Assembly (NCBI RefSeq): GCF_006715095.1
Contig: NZ_VFMO01000001.1
Coordinates: 1,426,001-1,490,000 of the forward strand
Source of the DNA: Yimella lutea
GTDB lineage: Bacteria > Actinomycetota > Actinomycetes > Actinomycetales > Dermatophilaceae
DNA: 64,000 nt
Direction: 5' to 3'
Part shown: positions 22,298 through 32,154 of the stretch, piece after piece
Numbering within the stretch: the stretch's first letter is position 1
How the letters are laid out: each line of letters opens with the position of its first letter
The notes under the pieces: generated by a model
What the model saw: the letters and a program-made list of their open reading frames with translations, nothing else
Told to the model about the DNA's origin: nothing
The model's database searches: none
Made by a program: the position numbers and the translations under genes

Positions 22298-22810
22298 ATG
22301 GCGCGCCACACACTCTCGGTGCTGGTCGAGAACAAACCGGGTGTGCTCGCGCGCATCGCCGGGCTGATCTCCCGACGCGGCTACAACATCGACTCGCTCG
22401 CGGTCGGGCCGACCGAGTTCGAGGAGATCTCCCGCATGACCGTCGTGGTCGATGTGGAGGAGCAGGCGCTGGAGCAGGTGACCAAGCAGCTCAACAAGCT
22501 CATCGAGGTGCTCAAGGTCGTCGAACTGGAACAGGCGGCCTCCGTGCAGCGCGAACTGGTGTTGATCAAGGTGCGCAGCGACGCCGCCACCCGTAGCCAG
22601 ATCCTCGATATCACCCAGATGTTCCGGTGCAACGTCGTCGACGTCACCACCGACTCGGTGGTGCTGGAGGCGACCGGCACGCCGGAGAAGCTCGGCGCAC
22701 TCCTGGGCGTGCTCGAACCCTACGGCGTCCGCGAGCTCGTGCAATCCGGTCTGGTGGCCGTCGGACGCGGTGGACGGTCGATCACCGACCGCGCCCGCAA
22801 AGCCGGCTGA
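22298..22810 (+). CDS. ilvN: Acetolactate synthase small (regulatory) subunit
   Basis: 170 residues. N-terminal ACT domain (HTLSVLVENKPGVLARIAGL, then RGYNIDSLAVG) binds valine and gives feedback inhibition; the C-terminal half activates IlvB. GAGGAGAG precedes the ATG by 5 nt. It starts 34 nt after ilvB in the same operon. Confidence 0.96.
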   Translation: MARHTLSVLVENKPGVLARIAGLISRRGYNIDSLAVGPTEFEEISRMTVVVDVEEQALEQVTKQLNKLIEVLKVVELEQAASVQRELVLIKVRSDAATRSQILDITQMFRCNVVDVTTDSVVLEATGTPEKLGALLGVLEPYGVRELVQSGLVAVGRGGRSITDRARKAG

Positions 22811-23899
<1,089 letters not shown>

Positions 23900-24061
23900 T
23901 CAGCACGGCATGCACTGACTGTCCACGTCGTGAAAGCGGGCTGCCCACCATCGAACCCGTGAGTAGCATCGGTTCTCGTCTTACCGTCGATCACGGTGGA
24001 CGAGGCTGACCGGCCCGGCGAGCGCGCAACCCCGCACCGCCCGGACCTCGCACTACCTGCA

Positions 24062-24110
24062 TTGACACCGCTGCCCCCGCGGGCAGGCGATATTCCGAGG
24101 GTTGATGAGA
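24062..24110 (+). promoter_or_regulatory. Candidate promoter and ribosome site of a small ORF
   Basis: A perfect TTGACA (24062-24067) is followed after 18 bp by GGCGAT, a weak -10, and then by GAGGG (24097-24101), 9 nt before ATG 24111. It lies between ilvC and leuB. Confidence 0.45.
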
Positions 24111-24173
24111 ATGACCGAAGAGCAGATGGACGCACGCCGCGCACTCCAGGAGTCGATGGACCTGCGCGACTGA
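24111..24173 (+). CDS. Candidate 20-residue small protein
   Basis: MTEEQMDARRALQESMDLRD, a highly charged peptide likely to form one amphipathic helix. GAGGG lies 9 nt before this ATG; an ATG two codons upstream (24105) would give 22 residues. It has its own TTGACA-containing promoter region and is followed after 16 nt by an 18-bp perfect hairpin, so it looks like an independent unit in the 400-bp gap between ilvC and leuB. No family is recognised; coding is not proven. Confidence 0.4.
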   Translation: MTEEQMDARRALQESMDLRD

Positions 24174-24189
24174 TCCGAGAGTCTCTCGT

Positions 24190-24230
24190 GAGAACCGCCC
24201 CTCGCCCCACACGGGCGAGGGGCGGTTCTC
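24190..24230 (+). terminator. Strong hairpin after the small ORF
   Basis: A perfect 18-bp stem (24190-24207 with 24213-24230) and a 5-nt loop, without a clear T tract. It isolates the ilvC side from leuB. Confidence 0.7.
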
Positions 24231-24299
24231 GTTGCACTTCAGCTATCGAAATATGAGACACGCGTACCACCATGCAAGACGCCGATCTAGCATGTGGGC

Positions 24300-25370
24300 A
24301 TGAGTGAGACGGGCAGCCGGAACGCCACTGCGGATACCATCGATCTGGCCGTCATCGGCGGGGACGGCATCGGCCCGGAGGTCGTGGCCGAAGGTCTCAA
24401 GGTGCTCGACGCGGTCTGCGATGCCAAGGTGGCCCGCACCGAGTACGACCTGGGTGCGCGCCGCTGGCACGCGACGGGGGAAACGCTGCCGGATTCCGTG
24501 CTGGAGGAACTGCGCGGCCACGACGCGATCCTGCTCGGTGCCATCGGCGACCCGAGCGTGCCGAGTGGAGTGCTCGAACGCCAGTTGCTGCTGCGCATCC
24601 GCTTCGAACTGGACCACCACGTCAACCTGCGTCCGGCCAAGCTGTTCCCCGGCGTCAAGAGTCCCCTGGACGTGAATTCCGTTGCGCCGCAGGGCATCGA
24701 CTTCGTCGTCGTCCGCGAGGGCACGGAAGGTCCGTACACCGGTAACGGCGGCGCCTTGCGCGTCGGCACACCCAACGAACTGGCCACCGAGGTGAGCGTC
24801 AACACCCGTTTCGGCGCTGAGCGCGTCGTGCGCGATGCGTTCGCGCGGGCGCAGGCTCGTGAGCGCAAGAAGCTGACCCTGCTGCACAAGCACAACGTGC
24901 TGTCGTACGCCGGGCACATGTGGCGCCGCACGGTCGAGGAGGTCGGTGCCGAGTTCCCCGACGTCACCCACGACTACGCCCATATCGATGCAGCGATGAT
25001 CTACCTGGTGCAGGACCCGTCCCGGTTCGACGTCATCGTGACCGACAATCTGTTCGGCGACATCGTCACCGACCTCGCGGCGGCCGTCACCGGCGGTATC
25101 GGGCTGGCGGCGTCCGGCAACATCAACCCCGACCGCAGCACCCCCTCGATGTTCGAGCCGGTGCACGGTTCAGCTCCCGACATCGCCGGCCAGGGCAAGG
25201 CCGACCCGACGGCGACGATCCTGTCGGTCGCGATGCTGTTGGAGCACCTCGGTCGTACGGCCGAAGCGAGGCGCATCGAGCATGCGGTCGCGGCCGATCT
25301 CGCCTCGCGAGGAGACCAGGTGCGCTCGACCGCGCAGATCGGTGAGGCGATCGCCGCGACGCTCGCCTGA
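24300..25370 (+). CDS. leuB: 3-isopropylmalate dehydrogenase
   Basis: 356 residues. It oxidises and decarboxylates 3-isopropylmalate with NAD in leucine synthesis. Seen: [20 protein letters not shown] at the N-terminus, [15 protein letters not shown], the Mg/substrate region [20 protein letters not shown], and [18 protein letters not shown] 24300 rather than GTG 24294 is chosen because TAGCAT (24288-24293) ends 6 nt before it, giving a leaderless start. The actinobacterial subtype (about 350 residues, isocitrate-dehydrogenase-like) fits. Confidence 0.95.
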   Translation: MSETGSRNATADTIDLAVIGGDGIGPEVVAEGLKVLDAVCDAKVARTEYDLGARRWHATGETLPDSVLEELRGHDAILLGAIGDPSVPSGVLERQLLLRIRFELDHHVNLRPAKLFPGVKSPLDVNSVAPQGIDFVVVREGTEGPYTGNGGALRVGTPNELATEVSVNTRFGAERVVRDAFARAQARERKKLTLLHKHNVLSYAGHMWRRTVEEVGAEFPDVTHDYAHIDAAMIYLVQDPSRFDVIVTDNLFGDIVTDLAAAVTGGIGLAASGNINPDRSTPSMFEPVHGSAPDIAGQGKADPTATILSVAMLLEHLGRTAEARRIEHAVAADLASRGDQVRSTAQIGEAIAATLA

Positions 25371-25400
25371 GGCCGATCGTCCGCGATGCTGGCGGCGGCG

Positions 25401-25406
25401 TAATCT
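25401..25406 (+). promoter_or_regulatory. -10 box of ilvE
   Basis: TAATCT lies 67 nt before the ilvE start, so unlike many neighbours this gene should have a real 5' untranslated region, with AGGAGGA (25459-25465) as ribosome site. Confidence 0.45.
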
Positions 25407-25472
25407 GAGTCACACCCACACGTCTTCTCCGCCGGCCCATCACAGCGCGGCGAACCTGCAGGAGGATCCGCG

Positions 25473-26570
25473 ATGTCCTTGTCGTTCAGTTCCAACCCCC
25501 GTCAGGACCGGGCGAGCGTCGCCGATCGTGCTGCAATCCTGGCGAACCCCGGCTTCGGCGACCACTTCAGCGACCACATGGTGCTGGCGAAGTGGAGCCA
25601 GGACGAGGGCTGGCACGACGCCGAAGTGACCGCGTTCGGCCCGATCCAGATGAGCCCGGCTGCTGCGGTGCTGCACTACGCGCAGGAGATCTTCGAGGGC
25701 ATGAAGGCCTACCGGCACGCCGACGGCTCGGTCTGGACCTTCCGTCCCGAGGCCAACGCTGCCCGATTCGCCCGCAGCGCAAAGCGATTGGCGTTGCCGG
25801 TGCTCCCGGAGGAAGACTTCGTCGACTCGCTCAAGGCGTTGGTGCAGACCGACATCGACTGGGTGCCAGAGGCGGCGGATGGCGCGGAGACCTCGCTGTA
25901 CCTACGTCCGTTCATGTTCGCGTCCGAGGCCTTCCTCGGGGTTCGCCCCTCGAAGGAGGTCACCTACTGCGTGATCGCCTCGCCCGCCGGGTCGTACTTT
26001 CCCGGTGGCGTGAAGCCGGTGTCGTTGTGGATCTCCAACGACTACGCGCGCGCCGGCGAGGGGGGCACGGGCGCCGCCAAGTGTGGCGGCAACTACGCAT
26101 CCTCCCTGGCCGGTCAGTTGGAGGGCATCGCCGCCGGATGCGACCAGGCGGTCTTCCTCGACTCCTCGACGCATACCTATATCGAGGAACTCGGCGGCAT
26201 GAACCTGTTCTTCGTCTACAAGGACGGCCGCATCGTCACTCCGGAACTCACCGGCACCATCCTCGAGGGAGTGACGCGCAGTTCGATCCTCGAGCTGGCC
26301 AAGGACCTCGGCCTCGAACCACAGGAGCGTCGCATCCCGATCCAGGAGTGGAAGGACGGCGCCGAGTCCGGCGAGATCACCGAGATCTTCGCCTGTGGCA
26401 CCGCTGCCGTGATCACTCCCGTCGGCGAACTCAAGTGGGACGGTGGCTCGTGCGACCACCGCGTCGAGGGGCACAGGGACGAGATCGCGATGAAGATCCG
26501 CAAGACACTGCTCGACATCCAGTACGGACGCACCGAGGACACGCACGGCTGGATGACCCGTCTCGCCTGA
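25473..26570 (+). CDS. ilvE: Branched-chain amino acid aminotransferase
   Basis: 365 residues, fold-type IV PLP enzyme that makes the final transamination to Val, Leu and Ile with glutamate. EIFEGMKAYR, the PLP lysine in AAKCGGNYASSL (Lys203), EELGGMNLFFVYKDG and the phosphate-binding FACGTAAVITPVG are visible. A strong AGGAGG stands 8 nt before the ATG. The antisense and alternate-frame open readings over this gene are shadows. Confidence 0.96.
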   Translation: MSLSFSSNPRQDRASVADRAAILANPGFGDHFSDHMVLAKWSQDEGWHDAEVTAFGPIQMSPAAAVLHYAQEIFEGMKAYRHADGSVWTFRPEANAARFARSAKRLALPVLPEEDFVDSLKALVQTDIDWVPEAADGAETSLYLRPFMFASEAFLGVRPSKEVTYCVIASPAGSYFPGGVKPVSLWISNDYARAGEGGTGAAKCGGNYASSLAGQLEGIAAGCDQAVFLDSSTHTYIEELGGMNLFFVYKDGRIVTPELTGTILEGVTRSSILELAKDLGLEPQERRIPIQEWKDGAESGEITEIFACGTAAVITPVGELKWDGGSCDHRVEGHRDEIAMKIRKTLLDIQYGRTEDTHGWMTRLA

Positions 26571-26584
26571 GTGCCCACGTCGGT

Positions 26585-26621
26585 CGAACCGGTCACAGAT
26601 CATGCATCTGTGGCCGGTTCG
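26585..26621 (+). terminator. Terminator after ilvE
   Basis: A 16-bp stem (26585-26600 with 26606-26621, one G.T-type mismatch) with a 5-nt loop follows the ilvE stop by 15 nt. Confidence 0.65.
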
Positions 26622-26676
26622 CGCGTCTCGTGCGAGAAGGTGGGCGACCGCATCGCGAGACGGCGGACCCACGGCG

Positions 26677-26712
26677 TGGACACCGCTGCCTGGACGTCGG
26701 CATGATGTCCGC
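26677..26712 (+). promoter_or_regulatory. Promoter of the cimA leader (leaderless)
   Basis: TGGACA (26677-26682), an 18-bp spacer and CATGAT (26701-26706) end 6 nt before the leader ATG. Spacer length and start distance are the same as at the ilvB leader. Confidence 0.65.
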
Positions 26713-26760
26713 ATGGCAATCATGGGACACGCGGTCACCTCCGCCCTCATTATTTGCTAG
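26713..26760 (+). CDS. cimA leader peptide (15 aa)
   Basis: MAIMGHAVTSALIIC: Ile at 3, 13 and 14, Leu 12, Val 8, with the Leu-Ile-Ile cluster just before the stop. Directly after its TAG come two hairpins, the second an intrinsic terminator, and then cimA, the isoleucine-pathway citramalate synthase. This is the expected layout for attenuation by charged tRNA-Ile. Too short for routine gene calling. Confidence 0.72.
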   Translation: MAIMGHAVTSALIIC

Positions 26761-26811
26761 CGCGTCGAGCCCGGCTCGACGCGCAACCTCCCGTTACCCC
26801 GGGAGGTTTTT
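26760..26811 (+). terminator. cimA attenuator: two consecutive hairpins, second with T tract
   Basis: Hairpin 1 is a perfect 11-bp stem with a CCG loop (26760-26784) starting on the last base of the leader stop. Hairpin 2 is a perfect 9-bp stem, AACCTCCCG with CGGGAGGTT (26785-26808), followed by T (to 26811). ACCTCC inside the leader (26737-26742) could pair with GGAGGT of the terminator 3' arm, a possible competing fold. The cimA start is 85 nt further on. Confidence 0.75.
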
Positions 26812-26896
26812 CGTTTGCCGGGCCACCCGCACCCGGAACGAGGCGAAGAGCCGGGGCTCGGCAGACACCAAGCCCCCAGAAGACCAGGACTCCACG

Positions 26897-28492
26897 ATGA
26901 GCCCCGCAGACACCTTCCACGTGTACGACACCACCATGCGCGACGGCGCTCAGCAGGAGGGACTCAACCTCTCGGTCGCCGACAAGCTGACGATCGCCGG
27001 GCTGCTCGATGACCTGGGTGTCGGGTTCATCGAGGGCGGGTGGCCGGGGGCGAACCCGAAGGACACCGAGTTCTTCAAGCTGGCCGCAGCCGGCGAGGTG
27101 CCGTTGAGGAACGCTCTGCTTGCGGCGTTCGGGTCGACCCGGCGGGCACACGGCAACGCGGCCGACGACCCTCAGGTGCGAGCGCTGCTCGATGCTCGGA
27201 CGCCGGTCGTCACCATCGTCGCCAAGTCTCACGTACGGCACGTTCAGGATGCGCTGCGCACCTCGCTCGAGGAGAACCTCGCAATGGTCCGCGACACGGT
27301 GGCGGTGCTCGTCGGTGAGGGTCGGCGAGTGTTCGTGGACGCCGAGCACTTCTTCGATGGCTACCTCGCCGACCCGGCGTACGCATCCGACGTCGTCCGC
27401 TGTGCGACAGACGCCGGCGCCGAGGTGGTGGCGCTGTGCGACACCAACGGTGGGATGCTGCCCAGCCAGGTGTTCGAGGTCGTCCAGAAGGTGCAGGACG
27501 CCACCGGCGCACAGCTCGGCATTCACTGCCACAACGACACCGGCTGCGCCGTCGCCAATTCGATCGCAGCAGTCCAGGCCGGGGCGATGCACGTGCAGGG
27601 CACGGTCAACGGGTACGGCGAACGCACCGGCAACGCCGATCTAGTGACGGTCGTCAGCAATCTGCAGCTCAAGCTCGGCCGCCACATCATCGATCCGGAC
27701 GCGCTTCGGAACGCCCTGCACCTCAGCCACGCGATCAGTGAGATCACCAATATCGCCCCCTACGGGCGGCAGCCGTACGTCGGTGCGAGCGCGTTCGCGC
27801 ACAAGGCCGGGCTACACGCCTCGGCGCTGCGGGTCGACCCTGATCTCTACCAGCACATCGATCCCGCTCTGGTCGGCAATTCGATGCGAACTCTGGTGTC
27901 GGACATGGCCGGTCGCGCCAGCATCGAACTCAAGGGCAAGGAGCTCGGCTACGACCTCACCGACCGTCCGGAGCTTCTCGCGCGGGTGGTCGAGCGAGTG
28001 AAGGGCATGGAGCAGGACGGCTGGACCTTCGACGCCGCGGACGCGTCCTTCGAACTCCTGTTGGTGGAGGAGGTGGACGGCGCCCGGCCGCGCTACTTCG
28101 ACACCGAGTCGTGGCGGTGCATCATCGACTCGTCGCCCGGTGACCTGCCCGCGCTGGCCGAAGCGACGGTGAAGATCCACGCTGCGGGAGAGCGGCACGT
28201 GGCGACGGGGGAGGGGAACGGTCCCGTCAACGCGCTGGATCACGCTCTGCGAGAAGCACTTTCGGCCACCTACCCCGAACTGGCGTCCTTCGAGTTGATC
28301 GACTTCCGGGTGCGCATCCTCGACGCGGCCACCGGCACGGACGCCACCACGCGCGTCCTCATCGAGACCCGCGACGCCGACCGCACCTGGACGACCATCG
28401 GCGTCGCTCCAAACATCGTCCACGCCAGCTGGCTCGCCCTCGTCGACTCCTTCAGCTACGGCTTGCTCAAGCGCGGGGTTCAGCCGAGGTAA
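26897..28492 (+). CDS. cimA: Citramalate synthase
   Basis: 531 residues, the length of CimA rather than of LeuA1. It joins acetyl-CoA and pyruvate to (R)-citramalate, giving 2-ketobutyrate for isoleucine without threonine. HMGL-like barrel: YDTTMRDGAQQEG (metal/catalytic Arg-Asp), IHCHNDTGCAVANS (metal His), NGYGERTGNADL; then a LeuA-type C-terminal regulatory domain (from about residue 390) that usually binds isoleucine. ATG 26897 has AGGA eight bases upstream. The open frame extends far upstream but crosses the leader region. 2-isopropylmalate synthase-like function is the main alternative. Confidence 0.92.
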   Translation: MSPADTFHVYDTTMRDGAQQEGLNLSVADKLTIAGLLDDLGVGFIEGGWPGANPKDTEFFKLAAAGEVPLRNALLAAFGSTRRAHGNAADDPQVRALLDARTPVVTIVAKSHVRHVQDALRTSLEENLAMVRDTVAVLVGEGRRVFVDAEHFFDGYLADPAYASDVVRCATDAGAEVVALCDTNGGMLPSQVFEVVQKVQDATGAQLGIHCHNDTGCAVANSIAAVQAGAMHVQGTVNGYGERTGNADLVTVVSNLQLKLGRHIIDPDALRNALHLSHAISEITNIAPYGRQPYVGASAFAHKAGLHASALRVDPDLYQHIDPALVGNSMRTLVSDMAGRASIELKGKELGYDLTDRPELLARVVERVKGMEQDGWTFDAADASFELLLVEEVDGARPRYFDTESWRCIIDSSPGDLPALAEATVKIHAAGERHVATGEGNGPVNALDHALREALSATYPELASFELIDFRVRILDAATGTDATTRVLIETRDADRTWTTIGVAPNIVHASWLALVDSFSYGLLKRGVQPR

Positions 28493-28611
28493 CTCGAAAT
28501 GCACCAGGTGACTGCGTACACGGCGTTCCCTCGTGCACTTCCCGTCACCTCGATGCCGGCTGTGGGCAGCCGTGGTCTGGAACAACGGTCGGACGTGGGT
28601 CGATCTCCCGG

Positions 28612-29508
28612 TTACGATTCGACGATTGCGCGCACGGGTGCGCACCAAAGGGAAGCAGGAACGTCCAGCACCGCGAGCAGTCGCTGACGCAGGGGACGGG
28701 CGCGGTCGGCGAACGCTCGCTGCTGGCGGACGTACTCGGCCTTCCCTTCAGGGGTCTCGACGGCTACCGGGGTGTGGCCGAGGGACGTGACGTCGTACGG
28801 GGAGGCTCGCATGTCGAGCAGGCGGATCTCGCGGGCGAGGTCGAAGCAGTCCATCACCAGTTCACTCGGCACGAGCGGGCTGAGTTTGAAGGCCCATTTG
28901 TAGAGGTCCATGCCCGCGTGCAGGCAACCTGGTTGTTCGAAGTTCGCCTGTGAATCACGTTCTAGCACAGCCGAGTTGCGAGGAACGGCGTCCGGGGTGA
29001 AGAAGCGGTAGGCGTCGAAGTGGGTGCACCGCAGATCGTGCGAATCGACCACGTCGTCGGTGCCGGCATGCCCCAGGCGAAGGGGCAGTTGTGCGTGGCG
29101 CACCTCGTCCGCAGGCGTGCGGTAGGCCATCGCCCACTCGTGCATCCCGAAGCACGACAACTGCATCGGACGCTCCGATGTCACCGACAGCAGCCGGTGA
29201 GCCAACTCGAGTACCTCGCCCTTGCGCTCGATGAACGCGGGCACGTCGACGGACGCGCCCCCGTCGTCCACTCGGTAGAACGCCCAGTCGGACCGTTCCT
29301 GAGCTCCGTCCAGGACGACTCCGGCGCCCGGGTGCCACACACGCAGGTGCGATGGCTTGAACGGGTAGTACTGGAAGAGGAAGTCGTCGATGGGGTGCTT
29401 CAGACCGCGATCGCGACGGTGAATGTGTGCGGCGACGGAGGCGTCGACCCGCCGCTCGTGGGCGAGCGAGCGGGCTCGCCAGTCGTCCTGCGAGAGCACC
29501 TGCGCCAC
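28612..29508 (-). CDS. 3-methyladenine DNA glycosylase-annotated family protein
   Basis: 298 residues. The blocks KHPIDDFLFQYYPFKPSHLR, WHPGAGVVLDG, CFGMHEWAMAY, QPGCLHAGMDLYKW and DCFDLAREIRLLDMRASPYD are those of a conserved actinobacterial family commonly labelled 3-methyladenine DNA glycosylase, though I see no helix-hairpin-helix or known glycosylase site, so the label is doubtful. The GTG at 29508 fits the family N-terminus and has TACCGT 6 nt upstream (minus strand; 29515-29520), suggesting a leaderless mRNA. The open frame to 29694 would run into the divergent SGNH gene. Confidence 0.72.
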   Translation of the reverse strand: MAQVLSQDDWRARSLAHERRVDASVAAHIHRRDRGLKHPIDDFLFQYYPFKPSHLRVWHPGAGVVLDGAQERSDWAFYRVDDGGASVDVPAFIERKGEVLELAHRLLSVTSERPMQLSCFGMHEWAMAYRTPADEVRHAQLPLRLGHAGTDDVVDSHDLRCTHFDAYRFFTPDAVPRNSAVLERDSQANFEQPGCLHAGMDLYKWAFKLSPLVPSELVMDCFDLAREIRLLDMRASPYDVTSLGHTPVAVETPEGKAEYVRQQRAFADRARPLRQRLLAVLDVPASLWCAPVRAIVES

Positions 29509-29611
29509 GCGAGCACGGTAGTCGGGTGCAAACGCAGCCGGGAAATCGGAGCCGGGAAACGTCCGACGTGGCAGAGTGAGCCAGATCACACCCCGCCAGG
29601 AGAGCACCCCC

Positions 29612-30472
29612 ATGAAGCGTTCCATCGCACTGTCAGCAGTACTCGCCGTCGCCGGATTCACCGCCGCACCGGCCGCATTCGCCGGAGCAGACAATTCGCA
29701 TGCGTCGTCCGGAACCTATGTCGCACTGGGGGATTCGCTCGCCGCCGGGTACCAACCCGGCTTGGGTGACGACAAGGACGGCGGTTACGTCGGCGGCGTG
29801 TACGCCAACCTGCGGGACAAGTACCGCGGCGCGAAACTCGTCAACCTTGCCTGCAGCGGTGAAACCAGCACGGGCATGATCGCCGACGGCCGGTGCACCT
29901 ACCCGGACGGTCAAAGCCAGTTGGAGGCTGCCGTCGATCTGATCAGGTCTCAGAAGGGCAAGGTCCGGCTGATCACGCTCAACATCGGTGCCAATGACGT
30001 CCAGCGGTGTGTGAAGGGCGGTGCTGTCGACATGCCGTGCGTTCAGGCCGGACTCACCGCCGTCGCTCGCAACCTGCCGCAGATCACCACCGCCCTGCGG
30101 GCCGCGGGCGGCGCCCAGACCCAGATCGTCGTCCTCAACTACTACAACCCGTTCCTCGCGGCCTGGGCCGCCGGCAACCCGCAACTCGCGCAACTGTCGA
30201 CCATGTTGCAGGGGCAGCTCAACGTTTCGATCTCGTACGCGGCCAAGGCCGCCGACGCGAAGGTCGCCGATGTCGCGACGGCGTTCCGCAGCAACGACTG
30301 GAGCCTGCAGCCGAACGGACTGCCCACCAACGTCGCGATGATCTGCGGTTACACCTGGATGTGCAGCAAGGGCGACATCCACGCCAACGACATGGGGTAC
30401 GCGCTGATGGCGGACACCGTGACCCCGCTGGTGCACGGGCCGAAGCGTCCGGCGGCGCCCTCAGTAAGCTGA
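29612..30472 (+). CDS. Secreted SGNH/GDSL-type esterase
   Basis: 286 residues with a Sec signal peptide (MKRSIALSAVLAVAGFTAAP, cut near AFA-GA). Block I ALGDSLAAGYQ (catalytic Ser), NLACSGETS, block III NIGANDV and block V GDIHANDMGY (Asp and His) are the four SGNH blocks. Four cysteines in the mature part suggest disulfides, fitting an exported lipase/esterase. AGGAGA precedes the ATG by 7 nt. Confidence 0.9.
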   Translation: MKRSIALSAVLAVAGFTAAPAAFAGADNSHASSGTYVALGDSLAAGYQPGLGDDKDGGYVGGVYANLRDKYRGAKLVNLACSGETSTGMIADGRCTYPDGQSQLEAAVDLIRSQKGKVRLITLNIGANDVQRCVKGGAVDMPCVQAGLTAVARNLPQITTALRAAGGAQTQIVVLNYYNPFLAAWAAGNPQLAQLSTMLQGQLNVSISYAAKAADAKVADVATAFRSNDWSLQPNGLPTNVAMICGYTWMCSKGDIHANDMGYALMADTVTPLVHGPKRPAAPSVS

Positions 30473-30476
30473 CCTG

Positions 30477-31247
30477 GTGCGAATCTGCCGATACACCGAT
30501 GGTGAAGACCCCTACTTCGGACTCGTCGACGGGGCGGGCGAGAAGATCGCCCAGATCAGCGGCGACCCGCTGTACACCCGGATCGAACTGACCGGAGTCA
30601 CGACGACGGTCGACCGGGTGCGCCTGCTCGCACCGGTCATCCCACGGTCGAAGGTGATCGGCATCGGTCGCAACTACGCGGCCCACGCACAGGAGATGGG
30701 CGCCGAGCCGCCGAAGGAACCGATGATGTTCCTCATCCCCAACACCGCCGTCATCGGTCCGGACGACCCGGTGGTCATGCCGCCGCAGTCCGAACGGGTC
30801 GACTACGAGGGCGAAGTGGCCGTGGTCATCGGACGCATGTGCCGCGACGTGTCGCCCGAAGAGGCTGCGAAGTCGATCTTCGGCTACACCTGCGCCAACG
30901 ACGTCACCGCGCGCGACCTGCAGAAGTCGGACGGTCAGTGGGCCCGGGCCAAGGGGTTCGACACGTTCTGCCCGATCGGACCGTGGATCGAGACCGACCT
31001 CGACCTCTCGGATCTGCGGGTCCGCACCCGGCTGGACGGCGAGACCGTGCAGGACGGTACGACGGCCGACATGATCCACGACGTCCCGACGCTGATCTCG
31101 TACGCATCGCAGGCGTTCACGCTCCTGCCCGGTGACGTGATCCTGACCGGCACGCCGGAAGGTATCGGTCCGGTGCAGCCTGGTCAGCGCGTCGAGGTCG
31201 AGGTGCAGGACATCGGCACGCTCGCCAACCCCTACGTGCGTCACTGA
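30477..31247 (+). CDS. Fumarylacetoacetate hydrolase-fold enzyme
   Basis: 256 residues. IGIGRNYAAHAQEMG, the metal-binding glutamates in DYEGEVAVVIG, CANDVTARDLQKSDGQWARAKGFD (read in parts) and LTGTPEGIGPVQPG are typical of the FAH family, which includes hydratases, hydrolases and decarboxylases such as oxaloacetate tautomerase/decarboxylase. Exact substrate unknown. TAAGCT (30465-30470) is 6 nt before the GTG and overlaps the previous gene's stop. Confidence 0.9.
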   Translation: MRICRYTDGEDPYFGLVDGAGEKIAQISGDPLYTRIELTGVTTTVDRVRLLAPVIPRSKVIGIGRNYAAHAQEMGAEPPKEPMMFLIPNTAVIGPDDPVVMPPQSERVDYEGEVAVVIGRMCRDVSPEEAAKSIFGYTCANDVTARDLQKSDGQWARAKGFDTFCPIGPWIETDLDLSDLRVRTRLDGETVQDGTTADMIHDVPTLISYASQAFTLLPGDVILTGTPEGIGPVQPGQRVEVEVQDIGTLANPYVRH

Positions 31248-31329
31248 GCCGTCGGCCCGTGGTCATGCTGTGACCATTTGCACGTCGATCTGATTCGGCA
31301 CGGTCCGCGACCGGCCCTAACCTGGTTCG

Positions 31330-32154
31330 GTGTCTGGTGCACCCATCGGGATCTTCGACAGCGGTTACGGCGGTTTGACCGTCGCGCGCGCTGTGCTCGA
31401 TCAGTTGCCGCACGAATCGATCGCCTACCTCGGCGACACCGCGCGGGCACCCTACGGACCGCGTCCGATCGCGCAGACCCGTGAGTACGCGCTGCAGTGT
31501 CTCGATCGATTGGTTGCGCATGGGGTGAAGGCGCTCGTCATCGCCTGCAACACCGCGTCCGCCGCCGTGCTGCACGACGCGCGCGAACGCTACGACGTGC
31601 CGTTGGTGGAGGTGATCCGCCCCGCGGTCCGCCGCGCCGTGAGCGCCACTCGCACCGGCAGGGTCGGTGTCATCTCCACGAAGGGCACCCACCAGTCCGG
31701 TGCCTACCTGGACGCGTTCGCCGCGGCGCCCCATCTGCACGTGCGCTCGCAGCCGTGCCCGCGGTTCGTGGAGTTCGTCGAGGCCGGCATCACCGGTGGT
31801 CCCGAACTGCTCGAGGTCGCTCGCGGATACCTCGAACCACTGCAACAGGACGGCGTCGACACCGTCGTCCTGGGCTGCACCCACTACCCGTTGCTGACCG
31901 GTGTCATCTCGTACGTCATGGGTGACGGGGTGACCCTGGTGTCGTCCGCCGAGGAGACCGCCAAGGACGTCTACCGCGTGCTGGCCGATCGCGACCTGCT
32001 CGCGCCGGCATCGGACGGCATGCCCGGCCTGTCGTTCACCACGACCGGAGACCCTGAGGAGTTCCGCCGCTTGTCCAAGAGGTTCCTGGGGTTGCCGCCC
32101 GAGTTCGACGACGTGTTCGAGAACAACTTCCATCAGGTGGGAGTGACCGGATGA
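31330..32154 (+). CDS. murI: Glutamate racemase
   Basis: 274 residues. It supplies D-glutamate for peptidoglycan. Both catalytic cysteines are visible, in ACNTASA and GCTHYP, with [13 protein letters not shown] at the N-terminus. GTG start with TAACCT (31318-31323) 6 nt upstream. It overlaps the MBL gene by 4 nt and heads the murI-MBL-S66 peptidase-rph-rdgB stretch, an order also known from mycobacteria. Confidence 0.96.
   Translation: MSGAPIGIFDSGYGGLTVARAVLDQLPHESIAYLGDTARAPYGPRPIAQTREYALQCLDRLVAHGVKALVIACNTASAAVLHDARERYDVPLVEVIRPAVRRAVSATRTGRVGVISTKGTHQSGAYLDAFAAAPHLHVRSQPCPRFVEFVEAGITGGPELLEVARGYLEPLQQDGVDTVVLGCTHYPLLTGVISYVMGDGVTLVSSAEETAKDVYRVLADRDLLAPASDGMPGLSFTTTGDPEEFRRLSKRFLGLPPEFDDVFENNFHQVGVTG

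Noticed and set aside
22260..22300. Tiny ORF between ilvB and ilvN ([12 protein letters not shown])
   Set aside because: It overlaps the ilvB stop and ilvN ribosome site; most likely chance, at best a coupling peptide.
25592..28492. Single 966-codon open frame from inside ilvE through cimA
   Set aside because: The upstream two thirds is an alternate frame over ilvE and the attenuator region; only the part from 26897 has the citramalate synthase pattern.
28493..28611. Terminator between cimA and the convergent gene
   Set aside because: AGGTGAC and GTCACCT can pair but enclose a long unpaired stretch and no T tract follows; evidence too weak.
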